From contig JBGSIB010000056.1 of NCBI GenBank assembly GCA_041751955.1, positions 106,665 through 170,664 of the forward strand: DNA of 64,000 nt. Direction: 5' to 3'. Each line of letters begins with the position of its first letter. The stretch's first letter is position 1. Origin of the DNA: UBA2040 sp041751955 (GTDB taxonomy: Bacteria; Bacteroidota; Bacteroidia; Flavobacteriales_D; Crocinitomicaceae). Position numbers and translations under genes: made by a program. Positions 35,341-44,133 of the stretch are shown here, piece after piece. The notes under the pieces were generated by a model. That model saw nothing but the letters and a program-made list of their open reading frames with translations. It was not told where the DNA came from and did not search any database.

Positions 35341-38300
35341 ATGAAAAATCTTTATTTTCTAGTTTTTATCGTCATTATCAGTTCGTTTAACACAATTGGA
35401 CAACTTAACTATACTTTTTCAACAAATACTTCTACGTCTTACACCTCGCTAACAGGTGCTACTACGGACTTTTCTGGAAATGTCAATGAACAAATTACAG
35501 GAAATATAGCTATAGGTTTTTCCTTTGAATATGGGTGTAATACCTACACAACGGTTCAGATTTGCACCGAGGGTTGGATGGGTTTGGGTAGTGGTTTTAT
35601 TACCAACAGCAACAATGATTTAAACAACTCGAGTACACGACCAATAATCGCACCATTGTGGGATGATATCAGAAATGCGAGAAATGTTGGCCTAATAAGA
35701 CATGTAACTACGGGCACTGCACCAAACCGGGTTTTCACGGTGGAATGGTTCAGGATGCGTTGGGATGACGGAGGAGGAGATAATAATAACGGTTGTGTTA
35801 GTTTCAAGGCTAGTATTTATGAAACTAGTAACAATATTGTATTCCATTATACCAATGATGTATCGGCTGTCTCCAACGGATCAGCCTCCATTGGTTTATC
35901 CGGTATTTATCCGGGCGATTTTTACTCGGTTAATGCCTCGCATGCAGTATCTACCGTAACAGAAACATCAAATATTTCGGCAAAACCCGGAAATGATAGA
36001 ATGTATGTTTTTACCAATGTACCTGTGGTCGTTTGTTCAGGTGCTCCCGCCGCTGGAACTCTAAGCTCTTCGACTTCTTCAACAACCTGCGCGGTTGCAA
36101 CGGTTGGCTTTACTGTAACAGGTGGTTCTGCGGGATGCGGATATACCTATCAATGGCAGTATTCAAATGACAATATTGTTTTCACTAATTTATTTGGACA
36201 AAATGGTTCAAGTATGACGGTGGACATTTTAACAACAGGTTATTATAGGCGTGTAACAACGTGTTCTGGAAGTGGTCTTTCCGCGAATAGCAATGCGGTT
36301 TTTATCACCAATAGTGGCATAGCACCTTCCAACGATTTGCCTTGTCTGTCAGATCCTTTGACACTGGGAGTGCCCGCCTCTGGGACGAATGTTTGTTCGA
36401 ATAATGCTTTTGAACCTGTAAAACCAGCTTGTTGGACTGCAGGCGTTATCAATACTGTTTGGTATAGTGTTGTTGCGCCAGCTTCAGGAAGGCTAAGAAT
36501 AAAAACCATCCTCCAATCGTCTCCTAATGTATTGCAGCGGACGCAGATGGCTTTATATTCAGGTACCTGTTCGAATTTAATTTATTTATTTTGCAACACA
36601 GATGCGCCAACTTGTGGTGGATACATCCCTCAAAACTCAGAGATATATTACACGGGTTTGACCCCAGGAATCACTTATTACATTTCTGTTGATGGAGAGA
36701 TTGATCTTGTTGGTGACTTTTCAATTTTAGCAATTGATGGTTTGCTTAACTTTCCTTTAGTGCCTGGACAGGATTGTGACAATCCATTTTCATTATGTAA
36801 TCCAACAACAACCATAGGAAACCCTGGATATCAGGCCATTGGGGGAGTATGTGATCAAACTGGAGCTGGTAATTGTACCAATGGTGAAGCGAATTCGGTT
36901 TGGTATACAATAAACATCAATCCTTTATTACCTCTACCAACTCAATTGACTTTTGACATTGTACCCAATGATTATGGTAATCCGAACCCAATTACTGGTC
37001 AAGCAAATCCTGGTTATTCAGGCGTATCGGATGAAACTGATTACGATTTCGTATTGTATAAAATTTCAGGTAGTGGTGCAACGAATTGTGCAGCTATTGC
37101 TAGTGGCGCAGCCTCAACATCCTGTAATTTTAGTTTTTTAGGAACAACAGGATGTTCTGCGAGTGGAAATGCTCCAGCGGCATATCCTGGTTTTGACGCG
37201 TCCTACGAAGTTGGACCAACTGTTTCAGCAGGGGAAACCTATATATTGGTGGTTCAAAATTTTTCCAATTCAACTTCTGGATTTACAGTACAATTGCCAC
37301 TGACTACTCCTGCGGTTTATACTCCACCGACTACAGTTTATTGGTCGGGTGGTAATTTCAACAATGATTATACAAGCGCAGCCAATTGGGGTGGGTGCAA
37401 TTCACCTATCTGCGGAGTTAATGCTTTTGTTACGGCATCATCTGCCAATCAACCTGTTTTAACAGCCGGTACTTACAGTGTAAGAGATTTATCCATTGGG
37501 GCTGGAGCTGTTTTAACTTTACAAAGTGGCGCTACCTTGCAGATTTGTGGAAATTTCACTAATAATGGTTCGTTGATCTGTCAAACAGGTTCAACAATCG
37601 AATTTATTGGTACAGGGACGCAAACACTTAGTGGTGCTTTTGAGAACAATGATTCCTTTTACAATTTTACGGTCAATAAATTGACGGGCACTGTTGTTAT
37701 GACAAGCAACATCGATGCAGATGGAAACTTTTTAACGACGAACAATACGAGTATACTAAACACGCAAGGTTACAGAGTAAGAGTTGGAGGAAACTTTACC
37801 AATGCACGCGGTAACACAACCTTTGCTAATACGGGAACCACAGGTACGCTCGGTTTCTTCGGTACAGGTGCACGAACATATACACAAGGTTCTCAACAAT
37901 TGGATTTGAATTTCGTAACCATGAATAAAACAGGTGGGGGCACGGTAACTTTGAATTCTAACATGTTTATTAAAACCACTACAGGAACATTAACTTTGAC
38001 AAATGGTAAGTTCATCACAGGTGCAAATCGCATAGAGGTTGCCAATAGCGCACCAACCGCTGTTTCAACAGGAAATGTAAACAGTTATGTTGTTGGTAAT
38101 TTATACCGAGATATCAATGGTTTAGGTTCATATGATTTCCCAGTTGGAACGACATCGCTTTACGAAAGAGCAAACATCAACTTTACAGCAGCGACAACCA
38201 TTGGAACCTTACGCTCACGTTTTGACACTTGGCCGAGTGGACCAAATACATTAGGCTTGACGGATTGTGGTGGTACGGGTAATTTTATTCTGCCTTCTCA

Positions 38301-39102
38301 GAATATGGGTTATTGGACCATAACCGCCAATGGTGGAAATCCAACATCTGGTCAGTATAACATCACATTGTATAGTACAGGCGCCACAAATACAGCCGGA
38401 GCAACCGGTTGGACAGTTGAAAAAGCGACTAATATAGCTTCACCATGGGGATTAAATGGAACTTGTGCATTATCTACTGTATCTGTCATTCAAAGAACTG
38501 GCTTAAGTGGATTTTCTGTGTTTGCCGTGGCTCAATCAACTACTCCATTACCAATAGAGTTATTGGATTTCACGGGATATCGTTACCACGATATTAATAT
38601 TCTGAAATGGACAACGGTTAGTGAATTAAATTCCGATTATTTCATGTTAGAAAGATCGAAAAACGGATATGATTTTGAAGTTTTAGAAAAATTGAACGCG
38701 CTAGGAAATAGCAATACCCCTTTTGACTACGCAGCGGAAGACAAAAATCCATTCAGAGGTATAACGTATTACCGATTGAATTTCTTCGATTTGGATGGTA
38801 CAAATGAATACAGTAAAACCATTGCTATTTCGGATGTCCTTGCAAAAGAATTGAAAATTGGTTCTATTTATCCTAATCCAGGGACAACAGAATTGAACAT
38901 TGACTTTTCAGTAGCAACTGAAACAAGTGTAAATATTTCTTTGACGGATGGTTCAGGTAGAAGATTAATGTCAACAGACTATGACGCCAAAGGAAGTGGT
39001 ACATATACTATTAAAACAGACGATTTGACTTCTGGTGTTTATCTTGTTGTTATTACAACGGATGAAGGCTTCAAAGAAGTTTACAATTGGGTGAAGAAAT
39101 AA
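35341..39102 (+). CDS. Large T9SS-exported surface/secreted protein with type A sorting domain
   Basis: The 1253-residue precursor starts at ATG 35341 with a signal peptide (MKNLYFLVFIVIISSFNTIGQ); a longer frame from 35245 overlaps the previous gene and lacks a signal, so it is rejected. The body has an N-terminal beta-sandwich (about 25-230, GWMGLGSGFI; APLWDDIR), Ig-like and CUB-like Cys-containing segments, a right-handed repeat-like stretch with many Thr/Asn/Gly (about 665-960), and a C-terminal T9SS type A domain (last ~75 residues, IYPNPGTTELNID and SGVYLVVITT). It should pass the T9SS. Function unknown; size and repeats suggest adhesion. Its last 22 bases overlap the convergent dgkA-like gene. 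Confidence 0.85.
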   Translation: MKNLYFLVFIVIISSFNTIGQLNYTFSTNTSTSYTSLTGATTDFSGNVNEQITGNIAIGFSFEYGCNTYTTVQICTEGWMGLGSGFITNSNNDLNNSSTRPIIAPLWDDIRNARNVGLIRHVTTGTAPNRVFTVEWFRMRWDDGGGDNNNGCVSFKASIYETSNNIVFHYTNDVSAVSNGSASIGLSGIYPGDFYSVNASHAVSTVTETSNISAKPGNDRMYVFTNVPVVVCSGAPAAGTLSSSTSSTTCAVATVGFTVTGGSAGCGYTYQWQYSNDNIVFTNLFGQNGSSMTVDILTTGYYRRVTTCSGSGLSANSNAVFITNSGIAPSNDLPCLSDPLTLGVPASGTNVCSNNAFEPVKPACWTAGVINTVWYSVVAPASGRLRIKTILQSSPNVLQRTQMALYSGTCSNLIYLFCNTDAPTCGGYIPQNSEIYYTGLTPGITYYISVDGEIDLVGDFSILAIDGLLNFPLVPGQDCDNPFSLCNPTTTIGNPGYQAIGGVCDQTGAGNCTNGEANSVWYTININPLLPLPTQLTFDIVPNDYGNPNPITGQANPGYSGVSDETDYDFVLYKISGSGATNCAAIASGAASTSCNFSFLGTTGCSASGNAPAAYPGFDASYEVGPTVSAGETYILVVQNFSNSTSGFTVQLPLTTPAVYTPPTTVYWSGGNFNNDYTSAANWGGCNSPICGVNAFVTASSANQPVLTAGTYSVRDLSIGAGAVLTLQSGATLQICGNFTNNGSLICQTGSTIEFIGTGTQTLSGAFENNDSFYNFTVNKLTGTVVMTSNIDADGNFLTTNNTSILNTQGYRVRVGGNFTNARGNTTFANTGTTGTLGFFGTGARTYTQGSQQLDLNFVTMNKTGGGTVTLNSNMFIKTTTGTLTLTNGKFITGANRIEVANSAPTAVSTGNVNSYVVGNLYRDINGLGSYDFPVGTTSLYERANINFTAATTIGTLRSRFDTWPSGPNTLGLTDCGGTGNFILPSQNMGYWTITANGGNPTSGQYNITLYSTGATNTAGATGWTVEKATNIASPWGLNGTCALSTVSVIQRTGLSGFSVFAVAQSTTPLPIELLDFTGYRYHDINILKWTTVSELNSDYFMLERSKNGYDFEVLEKLNALGNSNTPFDYAAEDKNPFRGITYYRLNFFDLDGTNEYSKTIAISDVLAKELKIGSIYPNPGTTELNIDFSVATETSVNISLTDGSGRRLMSTDYDAKGSGTYTIKTDDLTSGVYLVVITTDEGFKEVYNWVKK

Positions 39103-39437
39103 GGATAGAAAATTAATATTGCTAGAACAATTGCAAATGCGGCGGCCACTAAAACGGCCGCCGCTGCTGTATCCTTAATTAATTTTATCTTTTCATTCTC
39201 GTTCGGTTCCATAAAGTCAGCCATTTTTTCTAAAGAAGAATTAATTATTTCAAGTGAAATTACTAAAGCGGAAATCAGCATAATAATTATCCATTCCAAT
39301 CTTGCAATATCAAAGTAAAATCCGAGTAGAGTAACGAGAAACAAAGCGGTAATATGGATTTGAAGATTTCTTTCCGTTTGAATATTTTTGGCTAATCCAT
39401 TAAAAGCATGTCGAAAGGCTTGTGATAGTTTTCTCAT
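39081..39437 (-). CDS. Diacylglycerol kinase family protein (DgkA/undecaprenol kinase type)
   Basis: The 118-residue integral membrane kinase phosphorylates diacylglycerol or undecaprenol with ATP. It has an amphipathic N-terminal helix (SQAFRHAFNGL), three transmembrane helices (about 32-50, 52-72, 92-116) and the active-site motif LEIINSSLEKMADF between helices 2 and 3. The start is ATG 39437; the frame runs upstream through the metH leader but that part is non-coding. Length matches the family (about 120). Whether it uses DAG or undecaprenol cannot be told. Confidence 0.88.
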   Translation of the reverse strand: MRKLSQAFRHAFNGLAKNIQTERNLQIHITALFLVTLLGFYFDIARLEWIIIMLISALVISLEIINSSLEKMADFMEPNENEKIKLIKDTAAAAVLVAAAFAIVLAILIFYPYFFTQL

Positions 39438-39507
39438 ATAATCGTTCCTATGACCATAAAGGTAAAAATTACTGTAAACCACAATTGATTTATCGAAAGG
39501 CATTTCG

Positions 39508-39515
39508 TAAATTTG
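39508..39515 (+). promoter_or_regulatory. -7 promoter box upstream of the SAM riboswitch
   Basis: TAAATTTG matches TAnnTTTG; TTG at 39485-39487 gives a 20-base spacer. Transcription would begin at the 5' edge of the riboswitch at 39521. Confidence 0.55.
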
Positions 39516-39520
39516 CACTG

Positions 39521-39622
39521 AACTTATACAGAAAGGTGGAGGGATAGGCCCTATGAAACCTTGGCAACCGGCAAAATTTGCAATGGTGCCAATTCCGATC
39601 CCGAAATGGGTAAAGATAAGTT
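39521..39622 (+). ncRNA. SAM-I (S-box) riboswitch controlling the methionine synthase genes
   Basis: The element has the SAM-I core: P1 made by AACTTAT (39521-39527) and ATAAGTT (39616-39622), then AGAAAGGTGGAGGGA, GGCCCTATGAAACC, GGCAACC and GGTGCCAATTCC in the canonical order. SAM binding should switch off the downstream metH genes. The stretch between the riboswitch and the ATG at 39681 (58 bases) shows no strong terminator hairpin, so control may be at translation. A promoter box lies directly upstream. Confidence 0.92.
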
Positions 39623-39680
39623 GGGAATTGAATTCCGTATTTCTGTGCAAGTGGTATTAACAAAATATGACAAAGCAGAA

Positions 39681-40718
39681 ATGACAATCAAAGAAGATTT
39701 AGAAAAAAGAATTCTTGTGCTTGATGGTGCTATGGGAACAATGATTCAGCGGTATACCTTGGAGGAAGATGATTTCCGCATAGGTTGGTTTGAGCAGCAT
39801 GAGCAATCTCTAAAAGGAAACAATGATTTATTGTCATTAACACGTCCTGATATTATTAAAACCATTCATAGAGAATATCTCGATGCGGGAGCCGACATCA
39901 TTGAAACCAATTCTTTTTCAGGAACATGGATTGCTCAAGCAGATTATGGTTTGGAGAAATATGTGTATGACATCAACTATCATTCGGCTAAAATTGCAAA
40001 AGAAGTTGTTGAAGAATTCAATACTGAATTTCCTGAACGAAAAAGATATGTTGCAGGTTCAATAGGACCGACAAACCGAACGGCATCTATTTCACCAGAT
40101 GTAAATGATCCTGGTTTTCGAGGAATTACTTTCGACGAATTGGTGAATGCTTATGAGGAACAAACCAAAGCTTTATTGGATGGCGGTGCAGATATTCTTT
40201 TGGTGGAAACCGTTTTTGATACTTTAAACGCAAAAGCGGCACTTTTCGCCATCGATAATATTTTGGTGGAAAGAGGATTGGATACTCCGATTATGGTTTC
40301 GGGTACGATTACCGACCAAAGTGGAAGAACCTTAACGGGTCAAACCACCGAAGCGTTTCTTATTTCCATTTCGCATATGCCTTTATTAACGGTAGGATTA
40401 AATTGTGCACTTGGTGCTGAAATGATGCGACCGTATTTGCAAGTTTTAAGCGAAAAAACAGAGTTTGGAGTCAGTGCCCATCCAAACGCTGGATTACCAA
40501 ACGAATTTGGAGAATACGATGAAACGCCAGAAATGATGGCGGAGCAAATCAAAGAATTTTTGGATGAAGGTTTGATCAATGTGATTGGTGGGTGCTGTGG
40601 AACAACACCAGCGCATATCAAAGCCATTGCCGATTTGGCACATGGGTATGAACCGAGAAAAGTAGGCTTCGACTTCGCCCTGCCTGCAAAAGGCACGCAG
40701 GCAGGTCAGCCTGAATAA
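39681..40718 (+). CDS. metH: Methionine synthase, homocysteine S-methyltransferase module (split MetH N-terminal part)
   Basis: This 345-residue product is the first module of cobalamin-dependent methionine synthase, which binds homocysteine through zinc. It shows LEKRILVLDGAMGTMIQRY, NTNSFSGT-like ETNSFSGT, LLVETVFDTLNAKAA, and the zinc cysteines in GLNCALGAEMM and IGGCCGTTPAHI. In E. coli this is fused to the rest of MetH; in Bacteroidota it is commonly separate, and the next gene supplies the remaining modules. A SAM-I riboswitch lies upstream. The last ~15 codons (from about 40668) run into an intergenic repeat with a 9-bp inverted repeat, so the tail is not family-like. Confidence 0.93.
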   Translation: MTIKEDLEKRILVLDGAMGTMIQRYTLEEDDFRIGWFEQHEQSLKGNNDLLSLTRPDIIKTIHREYLDAGADIIETNSFSGTWIAQADYGLEKYVYDINYHSAKIAKEVVEEFNTEFPERKRYVAGSIGPTNRTASISPDVNDPGFRGITFDELVNAYEEQTKALLDGGADILLVETVFDTLNAKAALFAIDNILVERGLDTPIMVSGTITDQSGRTLTGQTTEAFLISISHMPLLTVGLNCALGAEMMRPYLQVLSEKTEFGVSAHPNAGLPNEFGEYDETPEMMAEQIKEFLDEGLINVIGGCCGTTPAHIKAIADLAHGYEPRKVGFDFALPAKGTQAGQPE

Positions 40719-40885
40719 GACTTGTAAAACGAACGGTTCTCTCCCCCTTTGGAGGGAAGAGAAAGTACAGCTTTCGAAAAACAAATGTAAGTGCAGTGAG
40801 GAAGGGGGAGGACACTGTATCTAAAAAAAAGAAATATCAAATTTGAAATCGAGAGTCCTCACCCTCGCCCCCCCCCTCTGAAGGG
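40668..40885. repeat. Intergenic repeat-like tract between the two metH genes
   Basis: CTTCGACTTCGC opens the tract, followed by CCTGCCTGC (40679-40687) and its perfect complement GCAGGCAGG (40697-40705). Beyond the stop there are C-rich and G-rich blocks (CTCCCCCTTTGGAGGGA near 40740; GGGGGAGGAC near 40804; CCCCCCCCTCTGAAGGGG near 40868) that form hairpins and differ in composition from the AT-rich neighbourhood. The CTTCGACTTCG word recurs inverted at 46171. Confidence 0.5.
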
Positions 40886-40902
40886 GAAGAAATTAGAATA
40901 AC

Positions 40903-42045
40903 ATGTCAAAAGCAACATTAAAATTATCCGGTTTAGAACCATTAATAGTAACTCCAGAAAGTAATTTCATCAATGTCGGTGAACGTACGAACGTCACTGG
41001 TTCTCGTGCTTTCCTTAGGATGATTAAAGAAGAAGATTACGAAGCTGCTTTAGCAGTCGCTCGTGATCAGGTAGAAGGGGGAGCGCAAATCATCGATATC
41101 AACATGGATGAGGGTATGATTGATGGCAAAGAAGCGATGGTGAAATTCATTAATCTTATTGCTGCTGAACCAGATATTGCTCGCGTTCCAATTATGATTG
41201 ATAGTTCCAAGTGGGAAATTATTGAAGCAGGATTGAAGTGCGTTCAAGGCAAAGGAGTTGTTAATTCCATTTCTTTGAAGGAAGGTGAAGAAAACTTCAT
41301 CAAACAAGCCAAATTGATCCGAAAATATGGTGCTGCTGTAATTGTCATGGCTTTCGATGAAAATGGACAAGCCGATTCGTATGAAAGGAGAATACAAATT
41401 TGTGAGCGTTCGTATCGGATATTAGTGGATATCGTAAAATTCAATCCGCACGATATAATTTTTGATCCCAATATTTTCCCTGTTGCAACTGGAATGGAGG
41501 AGCACAATAACAATGCTTTAGACTTTTTCCGTGCAACGAAATGGATTCGGCAAAATTTACCGGGTGCACACGTGAGCGGAGGAGTTTCCAATGTTTCATT
41601 CTCTTTCAGAGGAAATGACAAAGTGCGAGAGGCGATGCATGCTTCCTTTTTGTATCGTGCAATACAACATGGTATGGACATGGGAATTGTTAATCCTACT
41701 ATGCTGGAAGTATACGATGACGTGGATAAAATTTTGATGGAATATATAGAAGACGTTATCCTAAACCGCCGTGATGATGCTACTGAACGTTTGTTAGAAT
41801 ATGCGGAAACAGTTAAAGGTGATGGCAAAAAACGCGAGGTAGACTTATCTTGGCGTGAAACCGATGTGAATAGTCGTTTGTCTCATGCTTTGGTGAAAGG
41901 AATTGTTGATTTTATTGACGAAGATGTGGAAGAGTGTCGTCACCAGTTTGAACGACCAATTGAGGTAATCGAAGGTCCATTGATGGATGGAATGAATGTG
42001 GTAGGTGATTTGTTTGGTAGTGGAAAATGTTCCTGCCACAAGTAG
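40903..42045 (+). CDS. metH: Methionine synthase large part, folate-binding and cap region, truncated by a frameshift
   Basis: The 380-residue frame covers the pterin-binding domain (NVGERTNVTGSRAF, IDINMDEGMIDG, PIMIDSSKWEIIEAGL, about 20-280) and the start of the cobalamin cap region, ending GPLMDGMNVVGDLFGSGK then CSCHK and a stop. Homologues continue GSGKMFLPQVVKSARVMKKAV, and exactly this continues in the -1 frame from 42027. One A is missing in the run GGAAAATG (about 42020-42027). With one more A the gene would encode 889 residues (40903-43571), the normal length of the Bacteroidota large MetH half. It could be a real mutation, a homopolymer sequencing error, or ribosomal slippage. Confidence 0.85.
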   Translation: MSKATLKLSGLEPLIVTPESNFINVGERTNVTGSRAFLRMIKEEDYEAALAVARDQVEGGAQIIDINMDEGMIDGKEAMVKFINLIAAEPDIARVPIMIDSSKWEIIEAGLKCVQGKGVVNSISLKEGEENFIKQAKLIRKYGAAVIVMAFDENGQADSYERRIQICERSYRILVDIVKFNPHDIIFDPNIFPVATGMEEHNNNALDFFRATKWIRQNLPGAHVSGGVSNVSFSFRGNDKVREAMHASFLYRAIQHGMDMGIVNPTMLEVYDDVDKILMEYIEDVILNRRDDATERLLEYAETVKGDGKKREVDLSWRETDVNSRLSHALVKGIVDFIDEDVEECRHQFERPIEVIEGPLMDGMNVVGDLFGSGKCSCHK

Positions 42046-43571
42046 TAAAATCGGCACGTGTAATGAAAAAAGCAGTCGCTTATTTGTTGCCTTTTATTGA
42101 AGCTGAAAAAGATGGAAAACGAGAGTTTTCCGGTAAAGTATTGATGGCAACCGTGAAAGGAGATGTTCACGATATCGGTAAAAATATTGTTGGGGTGGTG
42201 CTTTCGTGTAACAATTACGAAGTCATCGACATGGGTGTGATGGTGCCTGCTGAAAAAATCATTCAAAAGGCAATTGAAGAAAATGTTGATGTCATTGGTC
42301 TCAGCGGATTAATAACCCCTTCTTTGGATGAAATGGTCCACATGGCCAAAGAAATGGAACGTGCAAATTTGAAAATTCCACTTTTGATCGGTGGTGCGAC
42401 GACTTCCAAGGTACATACTGCAGTGAAAATTGATCAAAATTATACCTTGGGTCAAACGGTACACGTGTTGGATGCTTCGCGCTCAGTCACGGTAGTAGAA
42501 AGTTTGTTGACGCACAAAAAGGACGACTTTGTTTCCAATTTGAAAGAAGAATACGTGCGCGTTCGTGAACATCATGAAAAACACCGAGGCGCAAAACAAA
42601 TGCTCACCTTGGAGGAGGCACGAAAAAACGCCTTTAAAATAGATTTCAAGGAAGAGGATTTATCTATACCGAAGCAATTGGGAACCAAGACATTCGTTGA
42701 CTACGATTTGGCTGAACTTCGCGAATACATTGATTGGACTCCCTTTTTTCAAACATGGGAACTGCATGGAAAGTATCCGAATATTTTGACCGATGAGGTG
42801 GTTGGTGAAGAAGCGACCAAACTTTTCAAAGATGCCAACGCGATGTTGGATACAATAATTGCTGAAAAATGGTTGGAAGCTAAAGCGGTAATTGGTTTAT
42901 TTCCAGCTAATTCCGTAAGGGATGATATTGAAATTTATTCAGACGAATCAAGAACTGAAATACTGCATGTCCAGCGAAGTTTGCGTCAACAGGGTAAGAA
43001 AACAGCGCTTGCACCAAATACAGCATTGGCTGATTTCATTGCTCCAAAATCGACAGGTTTAAAAGATTACATCGGTGGATTTGTGGTGACAACAGGTTTG
43101 GGAATAGATGCACATGTTGCGAAATTTGAAGCCGATCATGATGATTACAATTCTATTTTATTGAAAGCGCTTGCCGATCGGTTAGCGGAAGCCTTTGCAG
43201 AACGCATGCACGAGCGGGTTCGAAAAGAATTTTGGTGTTACGATGAAAAAGAAGGTTTGAGCAACGATGAACTGATCAAAGAAAAATACCGTGGAATTCG
43301 GCCAGCACCGGGCTACCCAGCTTGCCCAGATCATACTGAAAAAATCGATTTGTTCAGAATTTTAGATGCCACGAACCAAACCGGTGTTGAATTAACCTCT
43401 AGTTTGGCAATGTTTCCGACTGCTTCTGTTTCTGGCTGGTATTTCGCTCATCCACAAGCGAAATATTTTGGTTTAGGAAAAATTGCAATGGATCAAGTGC
43501 ATGATTTAGCGGATCGAAAAGGAGTTACGAGAGATGAGATGGAAAGGTGGTTGGGGAGTGTTTTGGTTTAA
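42027..43571 (+). CDS. metH: Methionine synthase large part, cobalamin-binding and activation domains (downstream of frameshift)
   Basis: This frame continues the gene above. It holds the end of the B12 cap (MFLPQVVKSARVMKKAVAYL), the cobalamin-binding Rossmann domain with the cobalt-ligating His in GDVHDIGKNIV (about residue 50) and the SAM-dependent activation domain (about 175-514; AERMHERVRKEFW, YRGIRPAPGYPACPDHTEK). ATG 42027 is in fact a family-conserved internal Met, so this is not an independent gene start. The last codon and stop lie in the left inverted repeat that flanks the GxxExxY gene. Confidence 0.85.
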   Translation: MFLPQVVKSARVMKKAVAYLLPFIEAEKDGKREFSGKVLMATVKGDVHDIGKNIVGVVLSCNNYEVIDMGVMVPAEKIIQKAIEENVDVIGLSGLITPSLDEMVHMAKEMERANLKIPLLIGGATTSKVHTAVKIDQNYTLGQTVHVLDASRSVTVVESLLTHKKDDFVSNLKEEYVRVREHHEKHRGAKQMLTLEEARKNAFKIDFKEEDLSIPKQLGTKTFVDYDLAELREYIDWTPFFQTWELHGKYPNILTDEVVGEEATKLFKDANAMLDTIIAEKWLEAKAVIGLFPANSVRDDIEIYSDESRTEILHVQRSLRQQGKKTALAPNTALADFIAPKSTGLKDYIGGFVVTTGLGIDAHVAKFEADHDDYNSILLKALADRLAEAFAERMHERVRKEFWCYDEKEGLSNDELIKEKYRGIRPAPGYPACPDHTEKIDLFRILDATNQTGVELTSSLAMFPTASVSGWYFAHPQAKYFGLGKIAMDQVHDLADRKGVTRDEMERWLGSVLV

Positions 43572-43608
43572 CCACAAAGGACACTAAGAAGGCGCAAAGG
43601 ACACAGAG
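43566..43608. repeat. Left copy of an inverted repeat flanking the GxxExxY gene
   Basis: GTTTAACCACAAAG...AAGAAGGCGCAAAG starts in the last metH codon. About 35 of 42 positions match the reverse complement of 44075-44116 on the other side of the GxxExxY gene. Confidence 0.65.
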
Positions 43609-43619
43609 TTTTTAAGGAG

Positions 43620-44006
43620 TTATTCTTGGATTTTTCCACTGATTACTCTACGAATTCCATTTTTTAGTAAAGAAACATTAAAATTTATAAGTAGCCCAAG
43701 CTTGTAATCACCTAATTTCAAATAGGTTAAGGTTTGAGCTAAATGTACATCATTGAGTTCTTCAACGCTCTTTAATTCAATTACAACTTTGTTTTCGACA
43801 AGAATATCAATTCGGTATCCGCATTCTAGTTGAACTTCTTCGAAAACCAATGGCATTTTCTTTTCCTTTTCTGCCCACAATCCTTCTTGCATAATTTTGA
43901 AAAATAAGCATTCTTGATAAGCACTTTCTAACAGTCCAGGTCCAAGAACCTTATGGACCTCAATTGCGCAACCAATTATTCTATTTGCAATTTCGTTTTC
44001 TGTCAT
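43620..44006 (-). CDS. GxxExxY family protein (PDDEXK_3)
   Basis: The 128-residue protein has the family signature GPGLLESAYQECL (G-x-x-E-x-x-Y) followed by the nuclease-like core: QLECGYRIDILVENKVVIELKSVEEL, where D and E-x-K fit a PD-(D/E)XK fold. It ends with QTLTYLKLGDYKLGLLINFNV. Members are widespread, often carried as single genes among CACAAAG-type repeats, and their role is unknown. Here it is flanked by a pair of inverted repeats and lies opposite to its neighbours, which suggests an inserted unit. Confidence 0.9.
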   Translation of the reverse strand: MTENEIANRIIGCAIEVHKVLGPGLLESAYQECLFFKIMQEGLWAEKEKKMPLVFEEVQLECGYRIDILVENKVVIELKSVEELNDVHLAQTLTYLKLGDYKLGLLINFNVSLLKNGIRRVISGKIQE

Positions 44007-44074
44007 AATTATTTCGTTGTATTTCCTCTTTAAGTTAATAAGAATTATAATATTGCAGTGGTATAATTATATTT

Positions 44075-44116
44075 TTTGTGCGCTTTGTGCCTTCTTTGTG
44101 CACTTTGTGGTTAAAC
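44075..44116. repeat. Right copy of the inverted repeat flanking the GxxExxY gene
   Basis: TTTGTGC-type words ending CTTTGTGGTTAAAC are the reverse complement of 43566-43608 with about seven differences. It lies just upstream of the flavoprotein start. Confidence 0.65.
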
Positions 44117-44133
44117 ATTGTATTTTTACGAGA

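Noticed and set aside
42015..42030. Programmed -1 frameshift in metH.
   Set aside because: The site is not a classic X-XXY-YYZ heptamer in the reading frame and no stimulatory stem was evident; error or mutation is simpler.
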